64,000 nt of DNA from an uncultured Lachnospiraceae bacterium (GCA_959022495.1 CAUEYX010000001.1:1-64000); one strand, 5' to 3'. Counted from the stretch's first letter, positions 25,283 to 35,051 are shown. Notes: generated by a model not told the origin, from the letters alone. A program made the numbers and translations.

Positions 25283-25421
25283 AATCTGAATTTTGCTGCG
25301 GAATCCTGCAGCACGAATAAAGAAATATGACCCCTGGACTTTCCCTCATCCAGTATTTTTGACACGCGCTTTCCCTCAAAAGCGTGCGGTCCGGCAGATG
25401 ATTTTCTGCTGTGTAAGACGC

Positions 25422-25450
25422 ATTATAAACGGCGGATCTCTTTTTGTCTA
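25422..25450 (-). promoter_or_regulatory. Probable promoter of the tad operon
   Basis: On the minus strand TAGACA and a perfect TATAAT are 17 bases apart. The leader to the tadZ start is about 130 bases and holds a hairpin (CACGCTTT/AAAGCGCGTG) near 25360-25385, which could be regulatory. Confidence 0.6.
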
Positions 25451-25486
25451 TAGCAAAATTATGATCCGCCGAATTTTGTAAAAATC

Positions 25487-25702
25487 TCACAAAATCTGAT
25501 AGCACATAATACCATAAAGCAGTCCGACCCCAGGAATACCAAGGGTTCCCGATGTCAAAAAGGAAACCGCGTTCAGTCCTACATTAATTGAAGAATCAGG
25601 TGGAATTACATACTGGTTGATGAAGAAAATCATCGCCATTCCAATTGCTGCACGTATAAAAAAATTGATCACTGCCGATGCAAGTTTCTTTCCCAAATCC
25701 AC
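25487..25702 (-). CDS. BofA family pro-sigma-K processing inhibitor
   Basis: The roughly 70-residue membrane protein has two hydrophobic helices and the BofA signature GLNAVSFLTSGTLGIPGVGLLYGI. In Bacilli BofA restrains cleavage of pro-sigma-K in the mother cell during spore formation. GTG at 25702 or TTG two codons later may be the start; GGGAG fits the latter better. It lies between the gyrA terminator and the tad promoter and appears to be its own unit. It is evidence that the organism is, or descends from, a spore former. Confidence 0.85.
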   Translation of the reverse strand: MDLGKKLASAVINFFIRAAIGMAMIFFINQYVIPPDSSINVGLNAVSFLTSGTLGIPGVGLLYGIMCYQIL

Positions 25703-25764
25703 CGCTCCCTTTTCAATCCTGTGATTTATTTTATTCGTGTAAAAAATAAATTATTCTTAAGCTG

Positions 25765-25806
25765 AAAAAATCACCTGCCATATGCTATTTATTTATATGG
25801 CAGATG
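25765..25806 (-). terminator. Terminator of gyrA
   Basis: On the minus strand CATCTGCCATAT and ATATGGCAGGTG form a 12-pair stem (one G-T pair), followed by a run of six T. It lies 43 bases past the gyrA stop codon. Confidence 0.8.
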
Positions 25807-25848
25807 ATTGTTGTTTAGTAAATTCAAATATTTACAGTATATATTTTA

Positions 25849-28353
25849 TTATTTATTAGAATCCATTTCCATTTCTTCAGAAATTTCAATTTCCTGTCCA
25901 TCTATTTCAGCAGATGCTTTTCTCACTTTTGCTACACTAGCCACTTTTTTGTGTTCAGGTAAATCAATAAGTTTCACTCCAGAAGTTATTCTTCCATACT
26001 GGGATATGTCAGAGCACTTCATTCTGATCACGATTCCTTCTGTATTGATGATCATGATCTCGCTGTCCTCATCCACTGCTTTCATCCCAACGACATTTCC
26101 AGTCTTCTCTGTGATCTTATAACACTTTACACCTTTACCACCGCGGTTCTGCTTTGTGAACTCGTCCATGCTGGTGCGCTTGCCCATTCCCTTCTCAGAT
26201 ACAATGAGTACGTCTTTTCCCTGACTGCTCATCTGCATGGCAATCACCACATCATTGTCTCCAAGATTCATGCCGCGTACTCCCATGGATACCCTTCCGG
26301 TAGAGCGTACGTCTTTCTCGTGGAACCGGATGCACTGACCATATTTTGTCACCAGGAGAATATCCTGCTGATCATCTGTCACTTTTACTTCTATGAGCTT
26401 ATCATCCTCTCTGAGCACAATCGCCGCAAGTCCTGTTTTCCTTACATTTGCATATTCCTGGATAGGAGTTTTCTTCACGAGCCCCTTCTCTGTTGCCATG
26501 AATAAGTATTTGCCTTCTTCATACTCATAGATTGGGATCATTGCAGTGATCTTCTCATCCGGCATGAGCTGGAGCAGATTAATAATCGCAGTTCCCCTGG
26601 CTGTCCTTCCAGCTTCTGGAATTTCGTATCCTTTCAGTCGGTATACTCTTCCCATGTTCGTGAAGAACATAATATAATGGTGCGTTGTTGTTACAAATAA
26701 TTCACGGATGTAATCGTCTTCCAGCGTCTGCATGCCCTTGATGCCTTTTCCGCCCCTGTTCTGGCTCTTGAAGGTATCCATGCTCATCCGTTTGATATAT
26801 CCGAGATTTGTCATTGTGATAACAACATTTTCTCTTGGTATCAGATCTTCCATGGAAATGTCAAATTCATCATATCCGATGTGTGTTCTTCTTTCATCCC
26901 CATATTTATCAGAAATCACAAGGATTTCTTTCTTTATTACACTAAGCAGAAGCCTGCGGTCTGCAAGAATCGCTTTATATTCTTCAATCTTTTTCATCAA
27001 TTCCGCGTATTCTGCTTCCAGTTTCTCTCTTTCCAGACCTGTCAGTGCCCTCAGGCGCATATCTACGATTGCCTGAGCCTGCGCATCTGACAATTCAAAC
27101 CGCTCCATCAATTCTGCCTTCGCGGTCTGTACGGTCTTTGAACCGCGGATGATCCTGATCACCTCATCAATATTATCCAGGGCAATCAGCAGACCTTTTA
27201 AAATATGAGCGCGCTCTTCCGCTTTATTCAGATCATATTTTGTCCTTCTTGTGACAACATCTTCCTGATGCTTCAGATAATGCTTCAGCATGTCCAGTAT
27301 GTTCATGACCTTTGGCTGGTTATTCACAAGAGCAAGCATAATCACACCGAATGTATCCTGAAGCTGGGTGTGTTTATAAAGCTGATTCAAAATCACATTG
27401 GGATTCACGTCACGCCGAAGCTCAATGCAGATACGCATCCCCTCGCGGCTGGACTGGTCACTTAAATCTGTGATCCCATCCACTTTCTTATCTTTCACCA
27501 GCTCCGCGATTTTCTCTATTAATCTCGCTTTATTCACCATAAATGGGAGCTCAGTGACAATGATCCTGTTCTTACCGTTCTGCATGGGTTCAATATTTGT
27601 CACAGCCCGTACCCTGATTTTTCCACGCCCAGTCCGGTATGCTTCCTCAATTCCCCTTGTGCCGAGGATCTCTGCTCCTGTCGGGAAGTCCGGTCCTTTG
27701 ATAATCTTAAGAATATCCTCGATCGTAGTCTCCCCGCTGTCTTCAATCTGATCATCAATGATCTTGACCACGGCACTGATTACTTCTCTTAGATTATGGG
27801 GAGGAATATTCGTTGCCATGCCTACCGCAATGCCTGATGTTCCGTTTACAAGAAGATTTGGGAATCTGGATGGCAGTACGGTCGGCTCTTTCTCAGTCTC
27901 ATCAAAGTTTGGAGCAAAATCAACGGTATCTTTATTAATATCCGCTGTCATCTCCATGGAGATTTTACTCAGCCTTGCCTCTGTATAACGCATGGCCGCA
28001 GCGCCGTCACCGTCCACGGAACCAAAGTTTCCATGACCGTCCACGAGCGGATATCTTGTAGACCACTCCTGGGCAAGATTAACCAGAGCACCATAAATCG
28101 AACTGTCACCATGGGGATGATACTTACCCATTGTATCACCGACAATACGCGCGCATTTACGGTGCGGCTTATCCGGTCCGTTGTTCAGTTCGATCATAGA
28201 ATAGAGGATTCGCCTCTGCACAGGCTTTAACCCGTCGCGCACATCTGGAAGAGCACGCGAAGCGATTACGCTCATGGCATAGTCAATATAGGAATTCTCC
28301 ATTGTTTTCTTCAAGTCGACCTCGTGAACTTTATCAAAAATATTATCTTCCAT
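25849..28353 (-). CDS. gyrA: DNA gyrase subunit A
   Basis: The 834-residue subunit breaks and rejoins DNA; with GyrB it introduces negative supercoils. The active-site Tyr is in AAMRYTEARLSKI. The quinolone-determining region reads KYHPHGDSSIYGAL, with Ser84 at the usual position but Gly88 where most GyrA proteins have an acidic residue. The C-terminal domain contains beta-propeller repeats and the GyrA box QNRGGKG (present twice, also in TSMDEFTKQNRGGKG). It follows gyrB by about 105 bases. Confidence 0.98.
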   Translation of the reverse strand: MEDNIFDKVHEVDLKKTMENSYIDYAMSVIASRALPDVRDGLKPVQRRILYSMIELNNGPDKPHRKCARIVGDTMGKYHPHGDSSIYGALVNLAQEWSTRYPLVDGHGNFGSVDGDGAAAMRYTEARLSKISMEMTADINKDTVDFAPNFDETEKEPTVLPSRFPNLLVNGTSGIAVGMATNIPPHNLREVISAVVKIIDDQIEDSGETTIEDILKIIKGPDFPTGAEILGTRGIEEAYRTGRGKIRVRAVTNIEPMQNGKNRIIVTELPFMVNKARLIEKIAELVKDKKVDGITDLSDQSSREGMRICIELRRDVNPNVILNQLYKHTQLQDTFGVIMLALVNNQPKVMNILDMLKHYLKHQEDVVTRRTKYDLNKAEERAHILKGLLIALDNIDEVIRIIRGSKTVQTAKAELMERFELSDAQAQAIVDMRLRALTGLEREKLEAEYAELMKKIEEYKAILADRRLLLSVIKKEILVISDKYGDERRTHIGYDEFDISMEDLIPRENVVITMTNLGYIKRMSMDTFKSQNRGGKGIKGMQTLEDDYIRELFVTTTHHYIMFFTNMGRVYRLKGYEIPEAGRTARGTAIINLLQLMPDEKITAMIPIYEYEEGKYLFMATEKGLVKKTPIQEYANVRKTGLAAIVLREDDKLIEVKVTDDQQDILLVTKYGQCIRFHEKDVRSTGRVSMGVRGMNLGDNDVVIAMQMSSQGKDVLIVSEKGMGKRTSMDEFTKQNRGGKGVKCYKITEKTGNVVGMKAVDEDSEIMIINTEGIVIRMKCSDISQYGRITSGVKLIDLPEHKKVASVAKVRKASAEIDGQEIEISEEMEMDSNK

Positions 28354-28459
28354 CGTCTGTCTCCTTTTTCCTGTTCCTTTGTCCTGGCTCCTGTATGTCC
28401 GGTCTGATCACCTTTACTTCCATCCTCCTGCTGTCTGCCAGGCAGCCGCCGGCATCATA

Positions 28460-30394
28460 CTAGATATCCAGGTTTTTTACATATTTTGCATTTTCTTCGA
28501 TAAATTCCCGTCTCGGTTCAACTTTATCACCCATCAGGGTCGTAAATGTAAGGTCAAGCTCTGAAGAGGTCTCTTCGTCCATCGTCACACGGAGGAGAAC
28601 CCTGTGCTCAGGGTCCATGGTCGTATCCCAGAGCTGCTCCGCGTCCATCTCTCCCAATCCCTTATATCTCTGTATTTTATTGCTGCTGTCCCTTCCGACC
28701 TCCGTCAGAATCTGATTCAATTCTTCGTCACTGTATGCGTACCATACTTTCTTATTCTTTTCCAGCTTATACAGAGGAGGCTGGGCCAGATATACATACC
28801 CATCTTTGATCAAATCCGGCATAAAACGGTACAGGAACGTCAATAATAAGGTACTGATGTGGGCTCCATCCACATCGGCATCTGTCATAATGATGATTTT
28901 GTGATATCTCAGCTTCGAAATGTCAAAATCTTCGTGGATTCCTGTGCCGAACGCCGTAATCATTGCCTTGATCTCCGCGTTCCCATAGATCTTGTCCAGT
29001 CTGGCTTTCTCCACATTGAGAATTTTTCCTCTCAGCGGCAGGATCGCCTGTGTCGCACGGTCCCTTGCTGTCTTAGCTGAACCGCCTGCCGAATCCCCCT
29101 CAACGATATAGATTTCACAGTTTGCCGGATCTTTGTCCGAACAGTCCGCAAGTTTTCCCGGAAGAGATGTTCCTTCAAGGGCTGATTTCCTTCTTGTCAA
29201 ATCTCTTGCTTTTCTTGCCGCTTCCCTTGCCCTCTGCGCCATCACGGATTTTTCAACAGTAAGTTTTGCCACATTGGGATTCTGCTCAAGGAAGATTTCA
29301 AGCTGCGTGCTGAGAACACTGCTGACAGCTCCCCTTGCTTCGCTATTTCCAAGCTTTTGTTTCGTCTGCCCTTCAAACTGCGGATCTTCGATCTTAACAC
29401 TGATAATGGCTGTAAGACCTTCTCTTATATCTTCTCCTGCAAGTTTTTCATTTTCTTTGAGCAGTTTATTCTTTCTTGCATAATCATTAAATGTCTTTGT
29501 TAATGCAATTCGGAATCCTTCCACATGAGTCCCGCCTTCAGGCGTTGTAATATTGTTTACAAAGCCATAAGTATTATCACTGTAGGAATCATTATGCTGC
29601 ATAGCAATTTCCACTGCAACGCCGTCTTTTGTTCCTTCGCAGTAAATAATCTGATCATAAAGTGGAGTCTTGCTTCGATTCAGATAGGTGACGAACTCCT
29701 TGATTCCTCCCTCATAGTGGAAGACATGTTCACGGAGTTCCTCCCCTCTCCAGTCTCTTAATACGATCCGAAGCCCTTTCGTCAAAAACGCCATTTCTCG
29801 AAAGCGCTGCTTCAATGTATCATAATCAAATATGGTGTCGTCAAATATCTCGGCATCCGGGAAAAATGTTACCTTCGTCCCTGTGCGCTCCGGCTCACAT
29901 TCACCGACAACTTTCAGCTTATAGATGACTTTTCCTCTCTCATAACGCTGTTTGTAGATTTTTCCTTCATGGCAGATCTCTACTTCCAGCCACTCTGAGA
30001 GCGCATTTACAACGGATGCACCCACTCCATGCAGGCCTCCGGATACCTTATATCCCCCTCCGCCGAATTTTCCGCCGGCATGAAGCACAGTAAACACAAC
30101 TTCAACCGCGGGAAGCCCTGCTTTATGGTTGATCCCAACCGGAATACCGCGCCCGTTATCACTCACTGTGACAGAATTATCCTTGTTGATATTAACCTGG
30201 ATCTCATCACAGTATCCGGCAAGCGCTTCATCCACAGAGTTATCAACAATCTCATATACAAGATGATGAAGCCCCCTTGTAGAAGTACTGCCGATATACA
30301 TTCCCGGTCTCTTCCTCACAGCTTCCAGACCTTCCAGGATCTGGATCTGATCTGCCCCATATTCAGCGTCAAATTCTGTACTTGATGCACCCAT
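28460..30394 (-). CDS. gyrB: DNA gyrase subunit B
   Basis: The 644-residue ATPase subunit has the GHKL ATP site (EIVDNSVDEALAG, VSDNGRGIPVG, GGLHGVGASVVNAL), the second domain with QTKQKLGN, and the Toprim domain (EIYIVEGDSAGGSAK, IIIMTDADVDGAHI, QRYKGLGEMD). It begins 11 bases after the recF stop codon in the recF-gyrB-gyrA series. Confidence 0.98.
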   Translation of the reverse strand: MGASSTEFDAEYGADQIQILEGLEAVRKRPGMYIGSTSTRGLHHLVYEIVDNSVDEALAGYCDEIQVNINKDNSVTVSDNGRGIPVGINHKAGLPAVEVVFTVLHAGGKFGGGGYKVSGGLHGVGASVVNALSEWLEVEICHEGKIYKQRYERGKVIYKLKVVGECEPERTGTKVTFFPDAEIFDDTIFDYDTLKQRFREMAFLTKGLRIVLRDWRGEELREHVFHYEGGIKEFVTYLNRSKTPLYDQIIYCEGTKDGVAVEIAMQHNDSYSDNTYGFVNNITTPEGGTHVEGFRIALTKTFNDYARKNKLLKENEKLAGEDIREGLTAIISVKIEDPQFEGQTKQKLGNSEARGAVSSVLSTQLEIFLEQNPNVAKLTVEKSVMAQRAREAARKARDLTRRKSALEGTSLPGKLADCSDKDPANCEIYIVEGDSAGGSAKTARDRATQAILPLRGKILNVEKARLDKIYGNAEIKAMITAFGTGIHEDFDISKLRYHKIIIMTDADVDGAHISTLLLTFLYRFMPDLIKDGYVYLAQPPLYKLEKNKKVWYAYSDEELNQILTEVGRDSSNKIQRYKGLGEMDAEQLWDTTMDPEHRVLLRVTMDEETSSELDLTFTTLMGDKVEPRREFIEENAKYVKNLDI

Positions 30395-30405
30395 TTAATA
30401 ACCTC

Positions 30406-31494
30406 CTAATTTGCGTTTACTGCATGCCCGTTTTTGATATGGAATATTTTATTAATAGAAAATCTATGATTTACAAATTCATCAAGTCCGGTACATGTGA
30501 TTATCGTCTGTATATCATGAATACTGTCCAATAAATAGTTTTGCCTGTGTTTGTCCAATTCAGACAAAACATCATCCAGCAAAAGAATCGGAGTATCATT
30601 TATCACTCTTTTTACCAGCTCAATCTCCGACAGCTTTAATGACAGCGCAGCTGTCCTCTGCTGGCCCTGTGAGCCGAATTTTCTGACATCAATCCCATTT
30701 TCTGTCGTAAAACATATATCGTCCCTGTGCGGCCCGACCGTGGTACTCTTCATTCTGATATCCCGGTCTCTGTGCTTAAAGAGAGCATCTTCAAGAGACA
30801 TGCTTCCTGCACTAGATTCATAGGAAAGGGTAATCTGCTCTTTCCCTCCAGTTAATTTATGGTGAGTATTAGAAATTATTTTATTTACTTGTTGCACAAA
30901 TTCTTTTCTTCTTTCTAATACTTTCTGCCCATAGGAAACCAGCTGCATATCCCATATATCCAGAGTTTCCATCAGATTTTTTTGTTCATATATATCTTTG
31001 AGCAGGGAATTTCTCTGATTGATGATTCGATTATAATTTGAAAGATTATTGAAATAAACTTTATCTAGCTGCGATAATTCCAGGTCAATAAACCTTCGTC
31101 TCCCTGCCGGTCCTTCTTTTATGATATTGAGATCTTCGGGAGAAAAGAAAACAAAATGCACGATGCCAAACAGTTCTCCTGCCCGCCTTATAGGGACTTT
31201 ATCGATTGCGATCCCTTTTGGGCTGTTCTTTTTCAGATGCATATCAATCTGAAAACTTATCCCTCTTTTTTCAATCGTCGTCTCTATATGGGATTCATCG
31301 TAACCAAACTGTATGATATCTCTGTCCTTTGTCCCTCGGTGGGACTTCGTCGTTCCGGACAGGTAAAGCGCCTCCAGAATATTGGTCTTTCCCTGGGCGT
31401 TATCTCCATACAGGATGTTTGTGTTCGGATCAAATTTCAAATCTAAAAGATCATAATTTCTGTAATTTTTAAGCTTAAGAGATTTGATTACCAT
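30406..31494 (-). CDS. recF: DNA replication and repair protein RecF
   Basis: The 362-residue SMC-like ATPase acts with RecO and RecR in loading RecA at gaps. It has Walker A (LYGDNAQGKTNILEALYL), the signature region (KFGSQGQQRTAALSLKLSE) and Walker B (PILLLDDVLSELD). It is in the usual place between the S4-domain protein gene and gyrB. Confidence 0.97.
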   Translation of the reverse strand: MVIKSLKLKNYRNYDLLDLKFDPNTNILYGDNAQGKTNILEALYLSGTTKSHRGTKDRDIIQFGYDESHIETTIEKRGISFQIDMHLKKNSPKGIAIDKVPIRRAGELFGIVHFVFFSPEDLNIIKEGPAGRRRFIDLELSQLDKVYFNNLSNYNRIINQRNSLLKDIYEQKNLMETLDIWDMQLVSYGQKVLERRKEFVQQVNKIISNTHHKLTGGKEQITLSYESSAGSMSLEDALFKHRDRDIRMKSTTVGPHRDDICFTTENGIDVRKFGSQGQQRTAALSLKLSEIELVKRVINDTPILLLDDVLSELDKHRQNYLLDSIHDIQTIITCTGLDEFVNHRFSINKIFHIKNGHAVNAN

Positions 31495-31545
31495 AACTTT
31501 CCCATCTAACCTATTTTACACTTTTTTTGGCTTTTTTTCAACACT

Positions 31546-31758
31546 TCAAACGATTTGAAGCTCATTTCCCCCATAGGACACCTTATCCCCGCTGCGCAGC
31601 TTTTTCCCTCTGCGCGTCTCTTTCTCACCGTTTACACTGACCATTCCGTCCTGAATAATCTCTTTCGCCTCAGCTCCGCTCTCCACAAAACCGACTGCTT
31701 TTAAAACCTGTCCGAGCCGGATGAAATCTTCTCCGGCTCTCAAATGAAACTGTTCCAT
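31546..31758 (-). CDS. S4 domain RNA-binding protein (YaaA/RlbA type)
   Basis: The 70-residue protein is essentially a single S4 fold: FIRLGQVLKAVGFVESGAEA then IIQDGMVSVNGEKETRRGKKL. It occupies the conserved position between dnaN and recF. Family members bind structured RNA and are linked to ribosome biology; the exact role is not established here. Confidence 0.92.
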   Translation of the reverse strand: MEQFHLRAGEDFIRLGQVLKAVGFVESGAEAKEIIQDGMVSVNGEKETRRGKKLRSGDKVSYGGNELQIV

Positions 31759-31821
31759 ATTTTTCTCCTTTTATCATTTACAGCGAAAGATCTGTCTGAA
31801 AACAGATCTTCCTCCTGCACT

Positions 31822-32931
31822 CTATACTGCCGCGTTAAAATTCACAGGGAGAATCAGATAGATGTAACTCTGCTCCTCATTTTTGATAAAGCACGGCGCT
31901 TTTGCATTCATGAAATAGAGATCAACCTCCTCATCGTCAATCACGCGAAGCGCGTCAATCAGGAACTTCGGATTAAATCCGATCAGAAGATCTTTTCCTT
32001 CTTTCACACATATAATCTCTTCATCCATGGACCCGATCTGCGATTTGATCTTAAACTCCATGGATTCATCCCTGATATCAATGATAATCGGCTTTTTATC
32101 CCCTTCTTTAATGAGCAGAGTTGCACGGTCAATACAATCCAGCAGTTCTCTTTTATTAATCTTTACTTTTGTCTCATAATCGCTGGAAAGCATCTGGTCA
32201 ATCCTGAAATATTCTCCCTCTATCAGGCGGGATACAACTACTGTGCGGTCAAACTCAAAGACAATGTGATTCTTTGTAAATGAGATATCCACATCCGCTT
32301 CAGCCTCTCCGCCGATAATCTTGCTGATCTCCTGAAGAGTTTTCCCCGGAACAATTACCTTTTTCGGTGAGTAAGAATCCTTCAGCTCAATCTTGCGGAT
32401 AGAAATTCTATGTCCGTCAAGTGAAACAACCTTCAGAATGTTATTATCAATCTCGAAAAGCTCCCCAGTCATCATTTTATTCGTATCACTGTCCGCAATC
32501 GAGAAGATGGTCTGACGGATTACCTCCTTCAGGGTAAACTCGGATACTGTGATAAAATCATCCTTCTCGACAGCAGGCAGATAAGAAAAATCATCTCCCG
32601 GCTGCGCGGCAATATTGAACTTTGCCTTCTCGCATGTGATGAGAGCCTGACTCTCTCCCTGAGTCTCAATCACAATCTCACTGTCAGGAAGCTTTCTTAC
32701 GATCTCGGAGAATATCCTGGCATTCAGGGCAATGATTCCTCTCTCAATGATTTCTCCGTCAATGGAAGTCTCAATACCAAGCTCCATATCATTGGCTGTC
32801 AGTTTGATAATATCCATAGATGCGTCAATCAGAATACACTCTAGGATCGGCATTGTTGTTTTGGATGGAACAGCTTTTGATACAATGCTGACTCCCTTTG
32901 CTAAATTTGATTTTGTGCATATGATCTTCAT
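31822..32931 (-). CDS. dnaN: DNA polymerase III beta subunit (sliding clamp)
   Basis: The 369-residue clamp starts MKIICTKSNLAKGVSIVSKA and has the three-domain beta fold, with PTMPILECILIDAS, ELFEIDNNILKVVSLDGHRI and the C-terminal YLILPVNFNAAV. AAAGGAG precedes the ATG. A gap of about 340 bases containing DnaA boxes separates it from dnaA. Confidence 0.98.
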   Translation of the reverse strand: MKIICTKSNLAKGVSIVSKAVPSKTTMPILECILIDASMDIIKLTANDMELGIETSIDGEIIERGIIALNARIFSEIVRKLPDSEIVIETQGESQALITCEKAKFNIAAQPGDDFSYLPAVEKDDFITVSEFTLKEVIRQTIFSIADSDTNKMMTGELFEIDNNILKVVSLDGHRISIRKIELKDSYSPKKVIVPGKTLQEISKIIGGEAEADVDISFTKNHIVFEFDRTVVVSRLIEGEYFRIDQMLSSDYETKVKINKRELLDCIDRATLLIKEGDKKPIIIDIRDESMEFKIKSQIGSMDEEIICVKEGKDLLIGFNPKFLIDALRVIDDEEVDLYFMNAKAPCFIKNEEQSYIYLILPVNFNAAV

Positions 32932-33080
32932 GTGATAAAAACTCCTTTCTTTGCTATCGCCGTTTTACTTATGTCACAATGGCATACTGAGCGGCAGTTC
33001 ATAGTGTGTGAAAAATTCAGCCGGAGGCGCAAATATGTATTTTGGTATATAATCAATTCCGCATCCGTCTTCTTAGGGGC

Positions 33081-33268
33081 TGTGAATAAGTTAATAACTG
33101 CTTCAAAGCCCGTTAAAATAAGGGTTTGTCCCTTTGAATAACTGTGTTGGCATCCACTGGAAGGATTGAAGGTCATGTGGGAAAAACTTTATATGCAGTA
33201 AATTTGCAGCAATGCTGGATTATGTTATTCTCAGCCTATTTCACAAGTCTTCCACATAGTTATCAACA
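33081..33268. other. DnaA box cluster in the dnaA-dnaN interval (part of oriC)
   Basis: The 338-base gap contains TGTGAATAA (33081-33089, reverse of TTATTCACA) and TTATCAACA (33260-33268), with more AT-rich degenerate sites between. In other Firmicutes the strand-opening part of oriC lies in this interval. I see no gene in it. Confidence 0.6.
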
Positions 33269-33269
33269 A

Positions 33270-34640
33270 TTAAAGTGGATTTATCTTCTTCATAATAATA
33301 TTCACAGTATTGTGAAGAGCTTCATCTGTCTTTATCTCAGCTTCGATCTTCTTAATTCCATGTGTGACAGAAGCGTGGTCCTTTCCTCCGAGAAATGCCC
33401 CGATGGCTTTTAATGACGTGTCAGTCATATGGCGGCACAGATACATGACGATCTGGCGAGGAAGAACGATCTCAGCGTTTCTCTTTTTCCCTTTCAGGTC
33501 AGAGATTGGAATATTAAAGTGTTCCGATACAATATCAAGGATCAGTTCAGGGGTGACGGCCCGGTTGTCATCCGGTGATATCATATCCTTCAGAGCTTCT
33601 GCTGCGAGAGGTATATCAATCGGTTTATTCTCAAGATTTGAAAGGGCGATCAGCTTGTTAAGCGATCCCTCCAGCTCACGGATATTGGACTTGATATTAT
33701 TGGCGATATACTGCATGACATCGTCCGGGATATGATAGCGTTCCAGGCCGTCCAGTTCTTCTTTCTTCCTTAATATGGCCATCCTGGTCTCATAGTCGGG
33801 GGAGGAGATGTCCGCGATCAGTCCCCACTCAAAGCGGGTCCGAAGGCGTGCCTCAAGAGTCTCAATGTCCTTCGGAGGCTTATCACTGGAGATGATAATC
33901 TGTTTCCCGGATACATGCAGATGATTAAATGTGTGGAAAAATTCTTCCTGTGTACTTTCTTTTCCGATAATGAACTGAATATCATCAATGAGAAGTACAT
34001 CATTGTTCCTGTATTTCTCGCGGAATTTCGTCATTGCCAGTTCGCTGCCTGTCTTACCGGATTTCAACGCCTCGATCAGCTCGTTTGTAAAAGTCTCGCT
34101 TGTAACGTAGAGCACATTTTTGGACGGGTCATTCTCAAGGATGAAATGGGCGATGGAATGCATAAGATGCGTCTTCCCAAGACCAACCCCTCCATAGATG
34201 AACAGAGGATTGTAAGCTTCTCCCGGAGATTCAGCGACTGCCAGCGATGCGGCGTGGGCAAAGCTGTTATTGCTCCCGACAACAAAAGTATCAAATGTAT
34301 ATTTTGGATTTAAATTTGCTCTCTCAAAGACCGCGTTTGCCCGGCTTTTCTTGATAATATTTTCCTTTTTTTCCTGGATTACTGTCTGATTGTCAGTGAC
34401 AAATGCGATCTCGTATTCGATTCCGGTTACTTCCGCAATGCAGACTTTAAAAGGAAGAAGATATTTTTCTTCAATATGCTCCAGGCTGGCGCGCAGTTTT
34501 ACAAGGATATAGACAGTATCATCTTTCACCTCATATACGGTGAGAGGCGCGATCCATGTGTTATAAGAAATGTTTGATGAGCAGTATTCAAGCTTCATCT
34601 TATTTAATATCTGGTCCCAGTTTTGTTCTACTATGTTCAT
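33270..34640 (-). CDS. dnaA: Chromosomal replication initiator protein DnaA
   Basis: The start at 34640 (MNIVEQNWDQ) is chosen because GGAG lies nine bases upstream; an in-frame TTG at 34655 sits on that site. The 456-residue protein has the N-terminal interaction domain, the AAA+ domain with Walker A (YGGVGLGKTHLMHSI) and Walker B (VLLIDDIQFI), and the C-terminal DnaA-box-binding helix-turn-helix (LPRQIVMYLCRH, LGGKDHASVTHGIKKIE). It binds the boxes on both sides of its own gene. Confidence 0.98.
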   Translation of the reverse strand: MNIVEQNWDQILNKMKLEYCSSNISYNTWIAPLTVYEVKDDTVYILVKLRASLEHIEEKYLLPFKVCIAEVTGIEYEIAFVTDNQTVIQEKKENIIKKSRANAVFERANLNPKYTFDTFVVGSNNSFAHAASLAVAESPGEAYNPLFIYGGVGLGKTHLMHSIAHFILENDPSKNVLYVTSETFTNELIEALKSGKTGSELAMTKFREKYRNNDVLLIDDIQFIIGKESTQEEFFHTFNHLHVSGKQIIISSDKPPKDIETLEARLRTRFEWGLIADISSPDYETRMAILRKKEELDGLERYHIPDDVMQYIANNIKSNIRELEGSLNKLIALSNLENKPIDIPLAAEALKDMISPDDNRAVTPELILDIVSEHFNIPISDLKGKKRNAEIVLPRQIVMYLCRHMTDTSLKAIGAFLGGKDHASVTHGIKKIEAEIKTDEALHNTVNIIMKKINPL

Positions 34641-34662
34641 CAAAAGTAACTCCAATCAATAG

Positions 34663-34695
34663 AATAGAGAGATATTAAGGCAAAATCTCTCTATT
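34663..34695. promoter_or_regulatory. Perfect inverted repeat at the start of the dnaA transcript
   Basis: AATAGAGAGAT and ATCTCTCTATT are exact inverted copies separated by 11 bases, directly next to the dnaA -10 box. The repeat spans the expected transcription start and the leader, so it could be an operator or an RNA hairpin close to the ribosome-binding site. Confidence 0.6.
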
Positions 34696-34697
34696 AC

Positions 34698-34726
34698 ATT
34701 TTACATCAAAAAGGTGCCTGAATCAA
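34698..34726 (-). promoter_or_regulatory. Probable promoter of dnaA
   Basis: On the minus strand TTGATT and TAAAAT are separated by 17 bases, with the -10 box 58 bases before the dnaA start codon. Confidence 0.6.
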
Positions 34727-34748
34727 CGAAAATAATATGTGCAAAACT

Positions 34749-34887
34749 TTATCAACAGTTTTAACACGCTGATTATAAACGGTGGGGAAGAAAAATATTT
34801 TTTATCAACATTTTATTTTGCGGTTATTTAGTACTTATACACAGGTTATCCACATTATTTTCTAAATTATCTTCAAAGTGTGGATAA
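34749..34887. other. oriC: oriC DnaA box cluster between dnaA and rpmH
   Basis: DnaA boxes are seen at 34749 (TTATCAACA), 34802 (TTATCAACA), 34835 (TTATACACA), 34846 (TTATCCACA, consensus) and 34879 (TGTGGATAA, consensus on the other strand). The flanks are AT-rich. Genes point away from this site on both sides, as at a replication origin. The dnaA-rpmH gap contains no other gene. Confidence 0.85.
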
Positions 34888-34924
34888 ATAATGATAAATA
34901 TTTGGCCAAAAACCGCGATTCTGC

Positions 34925-34953
34925 TTGACTTATAAGCACTTTTTCACTATAAT
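34925..34953 (+). promoter_or_regulatory. Promoter of rpmH
   Basis: TTGACT and a perfect TATAAT are separated by 17 bases, about 100 bases upstream of rpmH. Confidence 0.75.
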
Positions 34954-35051
34954 TAAGAGCAGTGTCTTTTTGGAAAAAGAGACATGAAAAATTGTTAATC
35001 ATTGTGAATACTTTATTATAAAGTATGTCAGCTAAAGGGAGGTGTATTAGG

